The notes under the pieces were generated by a model. The model was not told the origin of the DNA. It ran no database searches and worked only from the letters and a program-made list of their open reading frames with translations. A DNA stretch of 64,000 nucleotides from Vibrio bathopelagicus (GTDB lineage Bacteria; Pseudomonadota; Gammaproteobacteria; Enterobacterales; Vibrionaceae), in NCBI RefSeq assembly GCF_014879975.1, contig NZ_CP062500.1, forward strand, positions 1,798,001-1,862,000, written 5' to 3'. Position numbers and translations under genes: made by a program. Position 1 is the stretch's first letter. Each line of letters opens with the position of its first letter. Shown piece by piece: positions 19,400 through 29,046 of the stretch.

Positions 19400-20266
19400 A
19401 TGTGGCAGGCCATTTCTCAACAGCTTTCAGACACCCTTTTATTTAACTTTCAGATTACTGAACGTACTAAGGTGCCTGGTGGTGACATTAACGATTGCTA
19501 TATGATCAGTGATGGTAATGAACGTTACTTTGTAAAAGTGAATCAGCGGGAATTTCTCCCAAAATTTGAAATTGAAGCTGAGAACCTACGTCTATTAAGA
19601 AATACCTCCACCGTCTATGTCCCAGAGCTTGTGCTTATTGGTAAAACCAAAGAGTGCTCGTTCATTATCCTCAATTACCTACCGACTAAGCCTTTAGAAA
19701 CCGGCAATAATAGCTATGACTTTGGCGTTCAACTAGCACAACTCCACAGATGGGGTGAGCAAAAAGAGTTTGGTTGCGATCAAGATAACTATATCGGCAG
19801 TACCCTTCAGCCCAATCCGTGGCATAAAAAATGGGGCCGTTTTTTCTCAGAACAGCGTATCGGTTTTCAACTGCAACTTCTGAAAGAAAAAGGCATCGAG
19901 TTTGGGGACATCGACGATATCGTCGATATGGTAAATATGCGGCTTGCAGGCCACAACCCTCGTCCTTCATTACTTCACGGTGATCTTTGGAAAGGGAATG
20001 TTGCCAATTCCGCATTTGGCCCAATTTGTTACGACCCAGCTTGCTATTGGGGTGATCATGAGTGCGATTTGGCGTTAACCGAATTGTTCGAAGGCTTCCC
20101 TGAAGAGTTTTATGATGGCTATCAAAGCGTCATGCCGCTCGACGTTGGCTATACTGATCGAAAAGACATTTACAACTTGTACCATCTTCTTAATCACTGC
20201 AATCAATTTGGCGGCGAGTATTTAGCACAAACCGAAGCGTGTATTCAGAAGATTCAGGCCTTTTAA
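19400..20266 (+). CDS. Fructosamine kinase family protein
   Basis: A 288-residue aminoglycoside-phosphotransferase-fold kinase of the YniA/fructosamine-3-kinase family. These kinases phosphorylate ketosamines formed when sugars react with protein amines, allowing deglycation. Visible motifs are the nucleotide-binding N-lobe (GGDINDCY, YFVKVN with the ATP lysine), the catalytic loop HGDLWKGN (about residues 194-201), and the metal-binding DPACYWGDHECDLA. Length is normal. The start has GTGAGGATTTCCT ahead. Monocistronic. Confidence 0.9.
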   Translation: MWQAISQQLSDTLLFNFQITERTKVPGGDINDCYMISDGNERYFVKVNQREFLPKFEIEAENLRLLRNTSTVYVPELVLIGKTKECSFIILNYLPTKPLETGNNSYDFGVQLAQLHRWGEQKEFGCDQDNYIGSTLQPNPWHKKWGRFFSEQRIGFQLQLLKEKGIEFGDIDDIVDMVNMRLAGHNPRPSLLHGDLWKGNVANSAFGPICYDPACYWGDHECDLALTELFEGFPEEFYDGYQSVMPLDVGYTDRKDIYNLYHLLNHCNQFGGEYLAQTEACIQKIQAF

Positions 20267-20397
20267 TACTAATTACAGCGGTTGACCAAGAGCGATAGAA
20301 GCTATCACGATTAATACAAGTGATCAGGTTCGATATAAGCTACGACGATTGAGAAAGCTACTGAAATTGATAAAAGTTACAATGAGGAGAATTCGCC

Positions 20398-20601
20398 ATG
20401 CATAAATACACCGAGAAACATGTCTCCTGCCCTCATTGTGGGCACGCGATCAGCATAACGCTCGACGCTTCCAATGGTAGCCAAGACTTCTACGACGATT
20501 GTCCCGCGTGTTGCAATGCCATCCACCTCGACATGCAGGTAGATGAAGTGAGAGACAGAATTAACCTCTCGATTGATGCAGATGATGAACAAGTTTTCTG
20601 A
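20398..20601 (+). CDS. CPXCG-motif cysteine-rich small protein
   Basis: A 67-residue protein with two Cys pairs (SCPHCGH and DCPACCN) forming a probable zinc ribbon, then an acidic tail. It belongs to the family named for its CPXCG motif; function is unknown. Good ribosome site (GAGGAGAATTCGCC then ATG). Confidence 0.88.
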   Translation: MHKYTEKHVSCPHCGHAISITLDASNGSQDFYDDCPACCNAIHLDMQVDEVRDRINLSIDADDEQVF

Positions 20602-20630
20602 CAAATCATTTTTCGATTCAGCCACGATCA

Positions 20631-20657
20631 AAAAAGAGCACCTGATGTGCTCTTTTT
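20631..20657. terminator. Bidirectional terminator
   Basis: AAAAAGAGCAC and GTGCTCTTTTT form a perfect 11-bp stem with loop CTGAT, between the CPXCG gene and ribE. Confidence 0.9.
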
Positions 20658-20708
20658 ATCACTTAAACGATATTTTAATTACTCAAACCATAAACCTTGT
20701 CGTTCAGG

Positions 20709-21317
20709 TTATCTCTGATTTGCGAGTACGCGTTCTACGGTATCAACGATAGCTTGTGTTTGAGGGTCGAATTCGATGTTCACATCATCCCCTACTTCAC
20801 GGTCACCAAACAGAGTGCGATTCAGTGTCTCTGGGATTAGATGTACAGAGAAGCGATTGTCTTCCACTTCTCCGATCGTCAATGAACAACCATCGACGCC
20901 AATGTAGCCTTTACTCAGTACATATTTCATCGATGCTTCTGGCAGTTCGAACCAAAGTGTACGGTTGTTTTCCGTCTTAATCACTTCGACTAACTTAGCC
21001 ATAAGTGCGATGTGCCCAGACATACTGTGACCACCAATCTCGTCACCAAACTTAGCGGCGCGCTCGACGTTTACTTGGTCACCAACATTGAGTTGGCCTA
21101 AGTTGGTTAGTCTTAGTGTTGCTTGCATGAGATCAAATGAGATTTGGTTACCTGAGATTTCAGTAACGGTTAGGCAACAACCGTTATGAGCGACTGAAGC
21201 ACCAATCGCTAATCCTTCAGCCATCTCATCGTTTAACTCAATGGTATGAGTTTGAAACAACTCTTTTTTGTTGATAGCAACCAGTGTAGCCATGCCTTGA
21301 ACGATACCTGTAAACAT
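20709..21317 (-). CDS. ribE: Riboflavin synthase, alpha subunit
   Basis: The protein has 202 residues from the ATG at 21317, giving the canonical MFTGIVQG start with AGGA upstream; a longer start at 21335 would spoil it. The enzyme makes riboflavin from two molecules of 6,7-dimethyl-8-ribityllumazine. Two lumazine-binding repeats are visible (about 1-95 and 96-195), with GCCLTV and the second-domain counterpart GCSLTI, plus [12 protein letters not shown]. Divergent from norM, as in other vibrios. No FMN riboswitch is visible upstream. Confidence 0.95.
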   Translation of the reverse strand: MFTGIVQGMATLVAINKKELFQTHTIELNDEMAEGLAIGASVAHNGCCLTVTEISGNQISFDLMQATLRLTNLGQLNVGDQVNVERAAKFGDEIGGHSMSGHIALMAKLVEVIKTENNRTLWFELPEASMKYVLSKGYIGVDGCSLTIGEVEDNRFSVHLIPETLNRTLFGDREVGDDVNIEFDPQTQAIVDTVERVLANQR

Positions 21318-21478
21318 AAGATTCCTATTTAGCATTTTAGTAACAGTTTTTCATAGCAGTTATTGTGACATTTCTTTATGATTCGTCCAGTGGAAGCTCA
21401 AGATCAGTGTCTCTGATTCCTTCAGAATGTCTATTCCTACGCTATTATTCTAATTTTCTCTCTTATTTGGAGTTGTTT

Positions 21479-22849
21479 GTGCATCGTTACAAAGAAGAAG
21501 CCTCTAATTTAATCAAACTTGCGACCCCGGTTTTGATCGCATCAGTTGCACAAACCGGAATGGGTTTTGTTGATACCGTTATGGCCGGTGGCGTAAGTGC
21601 TATCGATATGGCGGCGGTTTCAATCGCAGCAAGTATTTGGTTACCATCCATTCTATTTGGTGTGGGCCTATTAATGGCGCTTGTTCCTGTTGTGGCACAA
21701 CTGAATGGTTCGGGTCGCCAAGTAAAGATTCCATTTGAGATTCAACAAGGCGCGTTTTTGGCACTCGTCATCTCCCTTCCAATCATTGGTGTGCTCTTTC
21801 AAACGCAGCTGATACTTGAATGGATGGATATTGAACAGCTCATGGCAGAAAAAACAATCGGCTATATGAATGCCGTGATGTTTGCTGTTCCTGCATTTTT
21901 ACTGTTCCAAACTTTAAGAAGTTTTACTGATGGTATGTCTTTAACCAAGCCTGCAATGGTAATCGGTTTTATCGGCTTACTATTAAACATTCCGCTGAAC
22001 TGGATGTTTGTATACGGAAAACTGGGGGCGCCTGCTCTTGGTGGCGTGGGTTGTGGCGTAGCGACGGCAATCGTATATTGGGTGATGTTCGCTTTATTGT
22101 TTGCTTATGTTTTAACATCGAAGCGCTTAGCGAAAATTAATATCTTTGGCACGTTCCATAAACCACAGTTAAAAGCTCAAATCCGTTTGTTCAGACTTGG
22201 TTTCCCTGTTGCCGCTGCAATCTTTTTTGAAGTTACGCTATTTGCAGTCGTGTCTTTATTGGTGGCGCCGTTGGGTTCCCTGATTGTTGCCGCGCACCAA
22301 GTCGCGATTAACTTTTCTTCACTAGTGTTCATGATTCCAATGAGCATTGGTGCTGCGGTGAGTATTCGTGTTGGCCATAAATTGGGTCAAAGCAACACTG
22401 AAGGCGCAAGAATAGCGACACATGTAGGCATTATTGTTGGATTGGTGACTGCGTTTATGACAGCCGCGCTAACCGTTTTGTTTAGAGAGCAAGTCTCGCT
22501 GCTTTACACTGAAAATACGGCGGTTATTACCGTTGCCATGCAGCTGTTGTTGTTCGCTGCGGTATATCAATGTACGGATGCAATTCAGGTGATTGCGGCG
22601 GGTGCTTTGCGCGGATACAAAGACATGCGTTCTATCTTCAACATTACCTTCGTTGCCTACTGGTTACTTGGCCTTCCTATCGGTTACGTCTTAGGGATGA
22701 AAGATTGGATAGTTGAACCTATGGGTGCACATGGTTTCTGGATTGGTTTCATCATTGGTCTTACGTCAGCAGCCATTATGTTGGGTATGCGCCTACACTG
22801 GATGCACAAACAAGATGACGATGTTCAGCTAGAGTTTAGTTCTCGTTAA
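21479..22849 (+). CDS. norM: MATE-family multidrug efflux pump NorM
   Basis: A 456-residue, about 12-helix sodium-coupled exporter of fluoroquinolones, dyes and cations. I start it at GTG 21479, which gives the N-terminus HRYKEEASNLIKLATPVL known for Vibrio NorM and has TTGGAG just upstream. An open frame back to 21365 adds a non-conserved extension. Family marks include GFVDTVMAGG, VPVVAQLNG, and LRSFTDG in the N-half. Divergent from ribE. Confidence 0.93.
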   Translation: MHRYKEEASNLIKLATPVLIASVAQTGMGFVDTVMAGGVSAIDMAAVSIAASIWLPSILFGVGLLMALVPVVAQLNGSGRQVKIPFEIQQGAFLALVISLPIIGVLFQTQLILEWMDIEQLMAEKTIGYMNAVMFAVPAFLLFQTLRSFTDGMSLTKPAMVIGFIGLLLNIPLNWMFVYGKLGAPALGGVGCGVATAIVYWVMFALLFAYVLTSKRLAKINIFGTFHKPQLKAQIRLFRLGFPVAAAIFFEVTLFAVVSLLVAPLGSLIVAAHQVAINFSSLVFMIPMSIGAAVSIRVGHKLGQSNTEGARIATHVGIIVGLVTAFMTAALTVLFREQVSLLYTENTAVITVAMQLLLFAAVYQCTDAIQVIAAGALRGYKDMRSIFNITFVAYWLLGLPIGYVLGMKDWIVEPMGAHGFWIGFIIGLTSAAIMLGMRLHWMHKQDDDVQLEFSSR

Positions 22850-22901
22850 TTCGTTAATTCGTTAATAATTTGAAGCTAACAGCTAACCTAATATTAACCC
22901 C

Positions 22902-22930
22902 AAGAGCTCTGAATGATCAGGGCTCTTTTT
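22902..22930 (+). terminator. Terminator of norM
   Basis: AAGAGC and GCTCTT with an inner TGA/TCA pairing, followed by T5. Confidence 0.75.
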
Positions 22931-22984
22931 GTTTCCTGTTAACTTCAAGCGCTCTAGTTTGAATACAAGTTAATGTCTTAATTT

Positions 22985-23825
22985 TTAATACCCACTCTTT
23001 TCTCGAACAAAGCGTGCAAACTTGGGCTTTCCGTTTTGCGTAAAGCCGTTATAGCGAAAGGTAATTCGACTGCCGATTTCTGGTGGTGCCAACCTCATCT
23101 TATCGCTAAATCCACTCCCAATATAAAATTCAACGCCCTCTTCAGTGTGCACCAATATCGAGCCCATCATTCCCTTGTACTTCCCAGTTCCTCCCTTGTA
23201 ACCGATAACGGTCGCTTCAGCGTCATGATGTCTCTTGAGTTTGAGCAAATCATTGCTTCTTCCTGCTTGATAACGGCTGGTGATCTTACGAAGCATAATA
23301 CCTTCACCATTCCCTTCATCGATGTTGTCCAACTGTTGGAATAACAACTCTTCACTTGGTATAGGGAAATGTTCGATGTACCCAATATGCTTTTCATCAA
23401 TGACACTCGCCCAATGCAGAATGTTGTAATAACGTTTTTGATAATCTCCGGCAGCACCTGGCATATCAAAAAGCATGAAGTCGATTTTCCTCCAGGCCGT
23501 ATCGCTGGGCGTATGGTCCAACACGGTTGATTGAACAATATGAAAGTTACCTCGCCCTGCCCATAACTCGCCTTCTAAGTGAACTTTAGGCAGTTTCGAC
23601 AAACCAGTTAGGGACATAAATTCGATTACCGTTGCGCGTATATAGATGTTCTCCATCCCACAACGCTCTAATGCCATCCAGTTTTTCGCTTTTCCAATAT
23701 TGAGAGACATCGATCCCTTGTTGATAGGTATTGGCTAGCACCAATCGCTCGGGTGGTAAATAAGATGATTGTGTAGGCAGAGCACATGCCCACAACGTTG
23801 CTATGGCTAGTTTGGTTAACCTCAT
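22985..23825 (-). pseudogene. Periplasmic ATP-dependent DNA ligase, frameshifted
   Basis: Two adjacent minus-strand frames together make one ligase. The first part (23825-23586) has a signal-peptide-like N-terminus and the adenylation motif SEKLDGIRALW, then LYTRNGN, and stops at VETA. The second frame continues at LPKVHLEGELWAGRG, with EGIMLR, LLKLK and an OB-fold end (GFTQNGKPKFARFVREKSGY). Reading in the first frame would be restored by two extra bases near 23586-23592, for instance an AC unit lost from ACAC, giving VETLPKVHL. Exported small ligases of this type occur in Vibrio and Haemophilus. As sequenced the protein lacks most of its catalytic domain. It could be a real mutation or a sequencing error. 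Confidence 0.85.
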
Positions 23826-23985
23826 TGTTCACTCCGTATTTGTTACTCCTTTCATCCTATGTGTTCAACAAAGTTGATATCAGGAATTAAATAAACGATG
23901 CGACCCAAACGCCAACATTATTTAAACCTCGATTTCATTCACCAAATTAATATCTAGTGGCTCTCACAAATTCACTCATTATTCG

Positions 23986-24022
23986 TTCTCATATTGAGAA
24001 GTCTTGCTTCTCAATATGACAT
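23986..24022 (+). promoter_or_regulatory. SypG-type enhancer motifs upstream of sypA
   Basis: TTCTCA-TAT-TGA-GAA (23986-24000, palindromic so it reads on both strands) and TTCTCA-ATA-TGA-CAT (24008-24022) fit the TTCTCA-N3-TG core described for Syp enhancers in Vibrio fischeri. They lie 50-85 bases ahead of the sigma-54 promoter. Confidence 0.75.
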
Positions 24023-24070
24023 TCATACAGCCCTCTTTTCTAACTTATTGAAAATAAAGAACATAAAAGT

Positions 24071-24086
24071 TGGCACATTCAGTGCA
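24071..24086 (+). promoter_or_regulatory. Sigma-54 promoter of the sypA operon
   Basis: TGGCACA-TTCA-GTGCA has one mismatch to the -24/-12 consensus, with exact spacing. It lies 34 bases ahead of the sypA ATG. Confidence 0.8.
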
Positions 24087-24119
24087 ATCGTAAACTCATA
24101 CATTAAAGGAGATAAGACT

Positions 24120-24449
24120 ATGGAATTACGCAAAATTGACTTAAACACAACGACACTGACTCTTTCGATTTTTGGTGATTTAGACGCAGCAGGTAGCCGC
24201 GACGTACAGACCGATATTGACGATGTGATTTCTAACGACGGCCACCCAGAAATTGAAGTTGATTTCAGTGAAGTTCAGTTTCTTGATTCATCAGGCGTGG
24301 GTGCAATTGTCTACATGTTTAAGCGATTAACTGAGCGCGAACGAAACATGCGCTTAGAAAATGTATCTGGCCAGCCTTTAGAAATTATGAAGCTTCTACG
24401 TATTGGCCACGCTATCCCTGTGAACTCAAAAAATCCTACCAATTCATGA
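24120..24449 (+). CDS. sypA: STAS-domain (anti-anti-sigma-like) biofilm regulator SypA
   Basis: The protein has 109 residues from the ATG at 24120, which has AAGGAGA ahead; the open frame back to 23994 crosses the promoter. It is a single STAS domain with the phosphorylation-site motif FLDSSGVGAI (Ser57/Ser58). In V. fischeri SypA is needed for biofilm formation and is switched by phosphorylation of the equivalent serine by SypE. No sypE gene is visible in this locus, so its kinase and phosphatase are missing here or elsewhere. First gene of the sigma-54-driven operon. Confidence 0.9.
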   Translation: MELRKIDLNTTTLTLSIFGDLDAAGSRDVQTDIDDVISNDGHPEIEVDFSEVQFLDSSGVGAIVYMFKRLTERERNMRLENVSGQPLEIMKLLRIGHAIPVNSKNPTNS

Positions 24450-24511
24450 GGATCCACTAAGCTAGAAGTAACTAAAAATAATAATAAAAAGAAAAAACAA
24501 AGGACGTTGGC

Positions 24512-25345
24512 ATGAAAAAACTTAAAAACTACATAGCCCTTTCTCTGTCTGTCCTAGTTCTGGGTTGCACAAGTTACCCAGAACAAGGCACTGGCGGTTT
24601 GGCAGAAAGCTTTGATTCGCTCAATTATCAGAATTCTGACTTCTCTCCGGTCATGCCCGACGAGCCTCTTGGTCCTGAACATGGACTACGTTTTGATTGG
24701 CAATTGGCAAAACTGCATTTAGATGCCTTAATTCAAGAAGGTGCACGTTGGTGCTTCCCTGCTGCTGTTGTTCAAGCAATTCAAAAACAAAACCGAATCG
24801 CCCGAGAACTCCAAGGTGGTCTTCTGTTAGATGCAGCCAACGACCTTGTTATCCAGAGAAAACGTCTTAACGAACTTGAGGTTCAACTCGACTACGTGAC
24901 TTCTCAAGCGCGCTGTGAACCACCTAAAAACGAAAACCAATTCCGCATGCAGTTATCCGTGATTCAACAACTGTACGAACTGCTCAATGTTGACAACCAA
25001 TTCGCGACAGACTCTATCGAAGTGAACCCTAAATACATGGGTAAGTTGGCTGAAGCGTCTAGCATTTTGAAAGAAAACAAATCTTTAGATCTTATTGTTA
25101 CAGGACACGCAGATGCGACAGGTTCTGAAGAGTACAACGATAAACTAGCGCTAGGACGAGCAAAACAAGTTGAACGCTATCTCACTATCTTTGGCCTAAG
25201 CCCACAAAGAATTAAAGCAGTATCTGTCGGTGAAACGGTACCACTTTTTGAGGGTGAATCTGACGGAACCCTGCTGACCAACCGTCGAGTGAGCATTGAA
25301 GTTATTTCGCCTGAGAATGCAGCGAAGATGGGAGGTGCACAATGA
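24512..25345 (+). CDS. sypB: OmpA-family outer-membrane lipoprotein SypB
   Basis: 277 residues. Signal peptide with lipobox LVLGC (Cys19). A helical middle part runs about 60-150, and a C-terminal OmpA/peptidoglycan-binding domain about 165-270 (VTGHADATGSEEYNDKLALGRAKQV, LLTNRRVSIEV). It probably anchors the export machine to the wall. Its stop overlaps the sypC start (ATGA). Confidence 0.9.
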   Translation: MKKLKNYIALSLSVLVLGCTSYPEQGTGGLAESFDSLNYQNSDFSPVMPDEPLGPEHGLRFDWQLAKLHLDALIQEGARWCFPAAVVQAIQKQNRIARELQGGLLLDAANDLVIQRKRLNELEVQLDYVTSQARCEPPKNENQFRMQLSVIQQLYELLNVDNQFATDSIEVNPKYMGKLAEASSILKENKSLDLIVTGHADATGSEEYNDKLALGRAKQVERYLTIFGLSPQRIKAVSVGETVPLFEGESDGTLLTNRRVSIEVISPENAAKMGGAQ

Positions 25346-27441
25346 AATCGCTAATCACTTTATTCATCACATTCTCATTGTGCTTCGCGAGTTTCGTTCA
25401 AGCGAATGATGAGTTTTCTGATGCAGTACAAGTTGGTGACCTCATCCAAGTTAACGTTCCTGGTGAAAGCACTCTAAATACTGGCTTCCAAGTGGATAAA
25501 CGCGGACGAATTACCCTTCCTGAAGTCGGTGCAGTATTCGTGGCGGGTTACAACAATGAACAACTAAACAAAGTCGTTTTGGAGTCTTTAGCTTCAGCTT
25601 ACAAAGATCTGTCAAACGCATCCGTGTACGTTAAAGAACAACAAATCATCATCTCGGTACAAGGTTATGTGAAAAAACCGGGCGAATACACGTTAGCGCT
25701 AGGCTCAAGTGTTCAAATGGCCCTGTACGCGGCGGGCGGTTTACGTTCAGGTGCACAGTTAGACAAACTGATCCTAAAACGTGGATCTGACAAAAAAGAG
25801 TTCAACTACAAACGTTTTCTAGACTCTGGGGATGAAGCCAACCTACCGACACTGCAATCGCTTGATTCTCTGTTCGTTCCCGCATCTCCGCTTGTTGGTA
25901 ATATTGAACAAGAGTTTGACCCAGCTAAGCTTGCTAACTCTGGTGACAGTGCTGACTCTCGCAATGCCATTAAGGTGTTTGGTGAAGTAAACGCGCCGGG
26001 TTCATTCACGTACAAAGAAGACACTGATCTCGTTGATGTGCTGATGCGATCGGGCGGTGTGACTCGCTATGCCAGCGTAGAGCAAATCCGTGTCATCTCT
26101 AACAACACACCTACTCTATTCAACCTTAAGCGCTACCTAGACTCTGGTGATGAAAGCTTGTTGCCTGCTCTTCGTCCCGGCTCAACCATTTTTGTACCGA
26201 AACAAGAAGAAGAGATTAAGTCTGGTGCCAATATGGTTTACGTGATGGGTGAAGTTGCTGCTCCCGGTGCTTTTGAAGGCAAAAAAGGCGCGACCTTCAT
26301 GGATATCCTTGCAAATGCTGGCGGTCCTACTCGATTTGCAGAATCACGCCAAATACGGGTGATCAAAGCGGATGGCAGAGTGATTAAATTCGATTTAGCG
26401 GCTTACACAGAAGGCCTACCTAACTCTAACCCACCGAGCATTAAAGCCGGTGACGCTATTTTCGTTCCAGAGAAAACAGACATGAACGAGAAGTCTTGGT
26501 TGAAGATTACACCAGACAGAGCGGTCAATGTCATCGGTGAAGTCAACCGACCTGGACGTATTGAATGGTCAGATGAAATGAACTTCATGGGGTTACTGGC
26601 TCACGTTGGCGGCCCTACATTACGTGCTGACACGTCAAAAATTGAAGTTGTGACAGGTAGAAAGATGATAGTGTTTAATCTTGATGACTTCATCCGAAAT
26701 GGCGCGCCACGCGATCAACTTCCATACATTCGAGCTGGCTCTATCGTCCGTGTTCACGATTTGCCACAAGATCCTTCAGACAACAAATCACAATGGGTTC
26801 GTCAAAGCTCAGACGCATCAATCTATATTTTCGGACAGGTGAATGCTCCCGGTCGTTACCGCTTCACTAAAGACATGCATTTCTTAGATATACTGTCAGC
26901 GGCTGATGGCCCAACTAAAGACGCCGACATACACAATGTTCGTGTTACACACCGTGACAAAACCTACTCTCAAGTAAGCAAACTAAACCTATCATTGTAT
27001 TTTGAAACGGGTGATGAATCATTACTGCCAAACGTAACAACGGGTGACACCATTTATATCCCCGAGAAAGGTAAAAACTGGTTAGATACACCCAAAGAAG
27101 AAACCGTTCGAGTGCTTGGGGCTATCAATAACCCGGGTCGTTATGTGTTTAACGACAACATGACCATCTTAGATGTCTTGGCAGAGGCGGCGGGCCCTAC
27201 TGATAACGCTTACGTAGAGAAAATCACCATTGTGAACATGTCTTGCTGCCAGGGGCAGGCGCGCACATTTGATTTGGTCGAGTTCAGTAAAACGGCCAAC
27301 ATTTACAACCTACCAGTACTGCGCGCTGGTGACACTATCTACATCCCAGATCGCCGTGAGAGCTTTATGGAAAAAGCTCGTGTAGGTTTAGAAGACATAT
27401 TACGTCTAACAACAATGATCGTCTTAATAGGAGCTTTGTGA
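25342..27441 (+). CDS. sypC: Polysaccharide export outer-membrane protein SypC with six SLBB repeats
   Basis: A 699-residue Wza-family exporter. Signal peptide (1-22), the Poly_export domain (about 27-110), then about six SLBB-like repeats. Each repeat opens with a G-x-V-x-x-P-G unit: GYVKKPG, GEVNAPG, GEVAAPG, GEVNRPG, GQVNAPG, GAINNPG. A short hydrophobic C-terminal segment (TTMIVLIGAL) may be the membrane-spanning helix. Wza itself has about 380 residues and fewer such domains, so this one should reach further across the periplasm. Overlaps sypB and sypD by four bases each. Confidence 0.9.
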   Translation: MKSLITLFITFSLCFASFVQANDEFSDAVQVGDLIQVNVPGESTLNTGFQVDKRGRITLPEVGAVFVAGYNNEQLNKVVLESLASAYKDLSNASVYVKEQQIIISVQGYVKKPGEYTLALGSSVQMALYAAGGLRSGAQLDKLILKRGSDKKEFNYKRFLDSGDEANLPTLQSLDSLFVPASPLVGNIEQEFDPAKLANSGDSADSRNAIKVFGEVNAPGSFTYKEDTDLVDVLMRSGGVTRYASVEQIRVISNNTPTLFNLKRYLDSGDESLLPALRPGSTIFVPKQEEEIKSGANMVYVMGEVAAPGAFEGKKGATFMDILANAGGPTRFAESRQIRVIKADGRVIKFDLAAYTEGLPNSNPPSIKAGDAIFVPEKTDMNEKSWLKITPDRAVNVIGEVNRPGRIEWSDEMNFMGLLAHVGGPTLRADTSKIEVVTGRKMIVFNLDDFIRNGAPRDQLPYIRAGSIVRVHDLPQDPSDNKSQWVRQSSDASIYIFGQVNAPGRYRFTKDMHFLDILSAADGPTKDADIHNVRVTHRDKTYSQVSKLNLSLYFETGDESLLPNVTTGDTIYIPEKGKNWLDTPKEETVRVLGAINNPGRYVFNDNMTILDVLAEAAGPTDNAYVEKITIVNMSCCQGQARTFDLVEFSKTANIYNLPVLRAGDTIYIPDRRESFMEKARVGLEDILRLTTMIVLIGAL

Positions 27442-28130
27442 TGACTATTTCAGCAATTCAAGCAGAAGTAGAGCAACTCTACTTAACCTCCGAACTTAAT
27501 AACAAGCGCTCTTTGTGTATTACGGCGTGCGATTCTGGTGACGGTGTAACATCTATTGCAACGGCTCTAGCGGAACGCTTTATGTTAGCTGGTCATTCTA
27601 CCCTGTATGTAGACCTCAATTTATTTAATCCGGCATTCAAAGATTTACATATGTTGGAAGAAAAGCAACAAGGAAGACTCATTGAACATGTTGAGTCTCA
27701 ACGCCTTTTCATGGGGGTTCCAGCTCCTCAAGTTACTTCAACTCAACTGGCTTACAAAGACCCAGAAACGCTGACTAAAGTGGTAAGCCAATGGTTAGAA
27801 ACATACGAAAGAGTGGTTGTCGACACCTCGCCTCTGCTGAATATTAACAAAGGCAATATACCCGCCCAATCTGTAGCAAGTGCTTGTGATTGCACGTTAC
27901 TTGTTGTCGCGTATGGAGAAACTTCAACGCACAACTTAACTCAAGCAAAAAAGCTACTTGATGCACAAAATATCTTGCTTCTTGGATGTGTGATGAATAT
28001 GAAACACACTCCAAGTTTCGCTAACGAATTGATACGACAAGTAAATAAACTGAAGCTCCTTCCTCGTTCACTACAAGAGAAGATTAAAAGTTCGATATCT
28101 AGAAATGAGTTTCTCAATTTACCTCTATAA
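27438..28130 (+). CDS. sypD: CpsD/Wzc-like P-loop protein SypD, degenerate Walker A
   Basis: A 230-residue cytoplasmic protein with the fold of bacterial tyrosine-kinase/MinD-type ATPases. The expected Walker A lysine position in ACDSGDGVTSIATAL (about residues 30-44) is occupied by Val. The Walker A'-like strand LYVDLNLFNP is present, as is the later VVDTSPLL. There is no C-terminal tyrosine cluster. It may act as a structural or regulatory partner of SypO (Wzz-type) rather than an active kinase. It overlaps sypC by four bases. Confidence 0.85.
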   Translation: MMTISAIQAEVEQLYLTSELNNKRSLCITACDSGDGVTSIATALAERFMLAGHSTLYVDLNLFNPAFKDLHMLEEKQQGRLIEHVESQRLFMGVPAPQVTSTQLAYKDPETLTKVVSQWLETYERVVVDTSPLLNINKGNIPAQSVASACDCTLLVVAYGETSTHNLTQAKKLLDAQNILLLGCVMNMKHTPSFANELIRQVNKLKLLPRSLQEKIKSSISRNEFLNLPL

Positions 28131-28176
28131 GTTTCACTACAAAATTACGATGTCTCTAAGATAAGGAAGGGAATCT

Positions 28177-29004
28177 ATGAAAAATCTAACGTTGCTAACA
28201 TTGGCTTTGCTACCGACATTAACTTATGCAGAGACCTTCACATTTGGTATTGTTCCTCAGCAATCTGCAAGTAGACTCGCGCAGCAATGGACCCCAATAC
28301 TCGCGAGAATAAGTCAAGAAACGGGTCACACAATCATCTTTGAAACCGCTAAAGATATCCCTATGTTTGAGCAACGTCTTGCTAATGGTGACTACGATTT
28401 TGCGTATATGAACCCTTTCCACTTCGTTACTTTCAATAACAGCGTTGGCTATAGTGCGATGGCAAAAGCCAAAGACAAACGCCTAAAAGGTATCATGGTA
28501 GTGCGTAAAGATAGCGGTATTACAAGCTTGGAACAGTTAGACAACACCACCCTTGCCTTTCCCGCACCTGCAGCGTTTGCGGCAACGTTACTAACTCAAG
28601 CTGGCCTGAAACAAAGAAACGTTCATTTTGAACCTAACTATGTCTCTTCACATGATTCTGTATACCTTTCTGTGGCCAAGGGTTTTTATCCATCTGGAGG
28701 CGGTATCATCCGAACCTTCAACGCATTAGCCCCGGAAGTTAGAGACCAGCTAACTCCTATCTATACCTCCAAAGGTTTTACACCTCATGCTATCGCTAAC
28801 CACCCGAGAGTCGACTCAGAGATAGTACAGAAAGTCCAAGCCTCTTTTGTTCAATTAGCCCAGAACGAAGAAGGAAAAACGTTACTTTCGCCACTAAGAA
28901 TTAAAGCTTTTGAAATAGCAGTTAATGTCGACTGGGATGATGTTCGTGCATTAAACATTAAACAGAAAGACACCATGCCCATGACCGTAAACAAGGATCA
29001 ATAG
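28177..29004 (+). CDS. Periplasmic PhnD-like substrate-binding protein beside the kinase
   Basis: 275 residues with a signal peptide (cut after TYA), then a type-2 periplasmic binding fold of the phosphate/phosphite/phosphonate group (FGIVPQQSASRLAQQW, NGDYDFAYMNPFHF, GIMVVRKDSGI). No permease or ATPase of that transporter type is nearby. The next gene, 42 bases on, is the hybrid kinase, so the protein most likely serves as a ligand-binding partner for signalling. It occupies the position held by sypE in V. fischeri. Ligand is unknown. Confidence 0.88.
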   Translation: MKNLTLLTLALLPTLTYAETFTFGIVPQQSASRLAQQWTPILARISQETGHTIIFETAKDIPMFEQRLANGDYDFAYMNPFHFVTFNNSVGYSAMAKAKDKRLKGIMVVRKDSGITSLEQLDNTTLAFPAPAAFAATLLTQAGLKQRNVHFEPNYVSSHDSVYLSVAKGFYPSGGGIIRTFNALAPEVRDQLTPIYTSKGFTPHAIANHPRVDSEIVQKVQASFVQLAQNEEGKTLLSPLRIKAFEIAVNVDWDDVRALNIKQKDTMPMTVNKDQ

Positions 29005-29046
29005 TTGCGGTAGGTTTGGGTAAAGCACCACGGTAAGGATACGCTG

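Noticed and set aside
20709..21478. FMN riboswitch upstream of ribE
   Set aside because: The divergent ribE-norM spacer is short and lacks the conserved FMN-aptamer elements.
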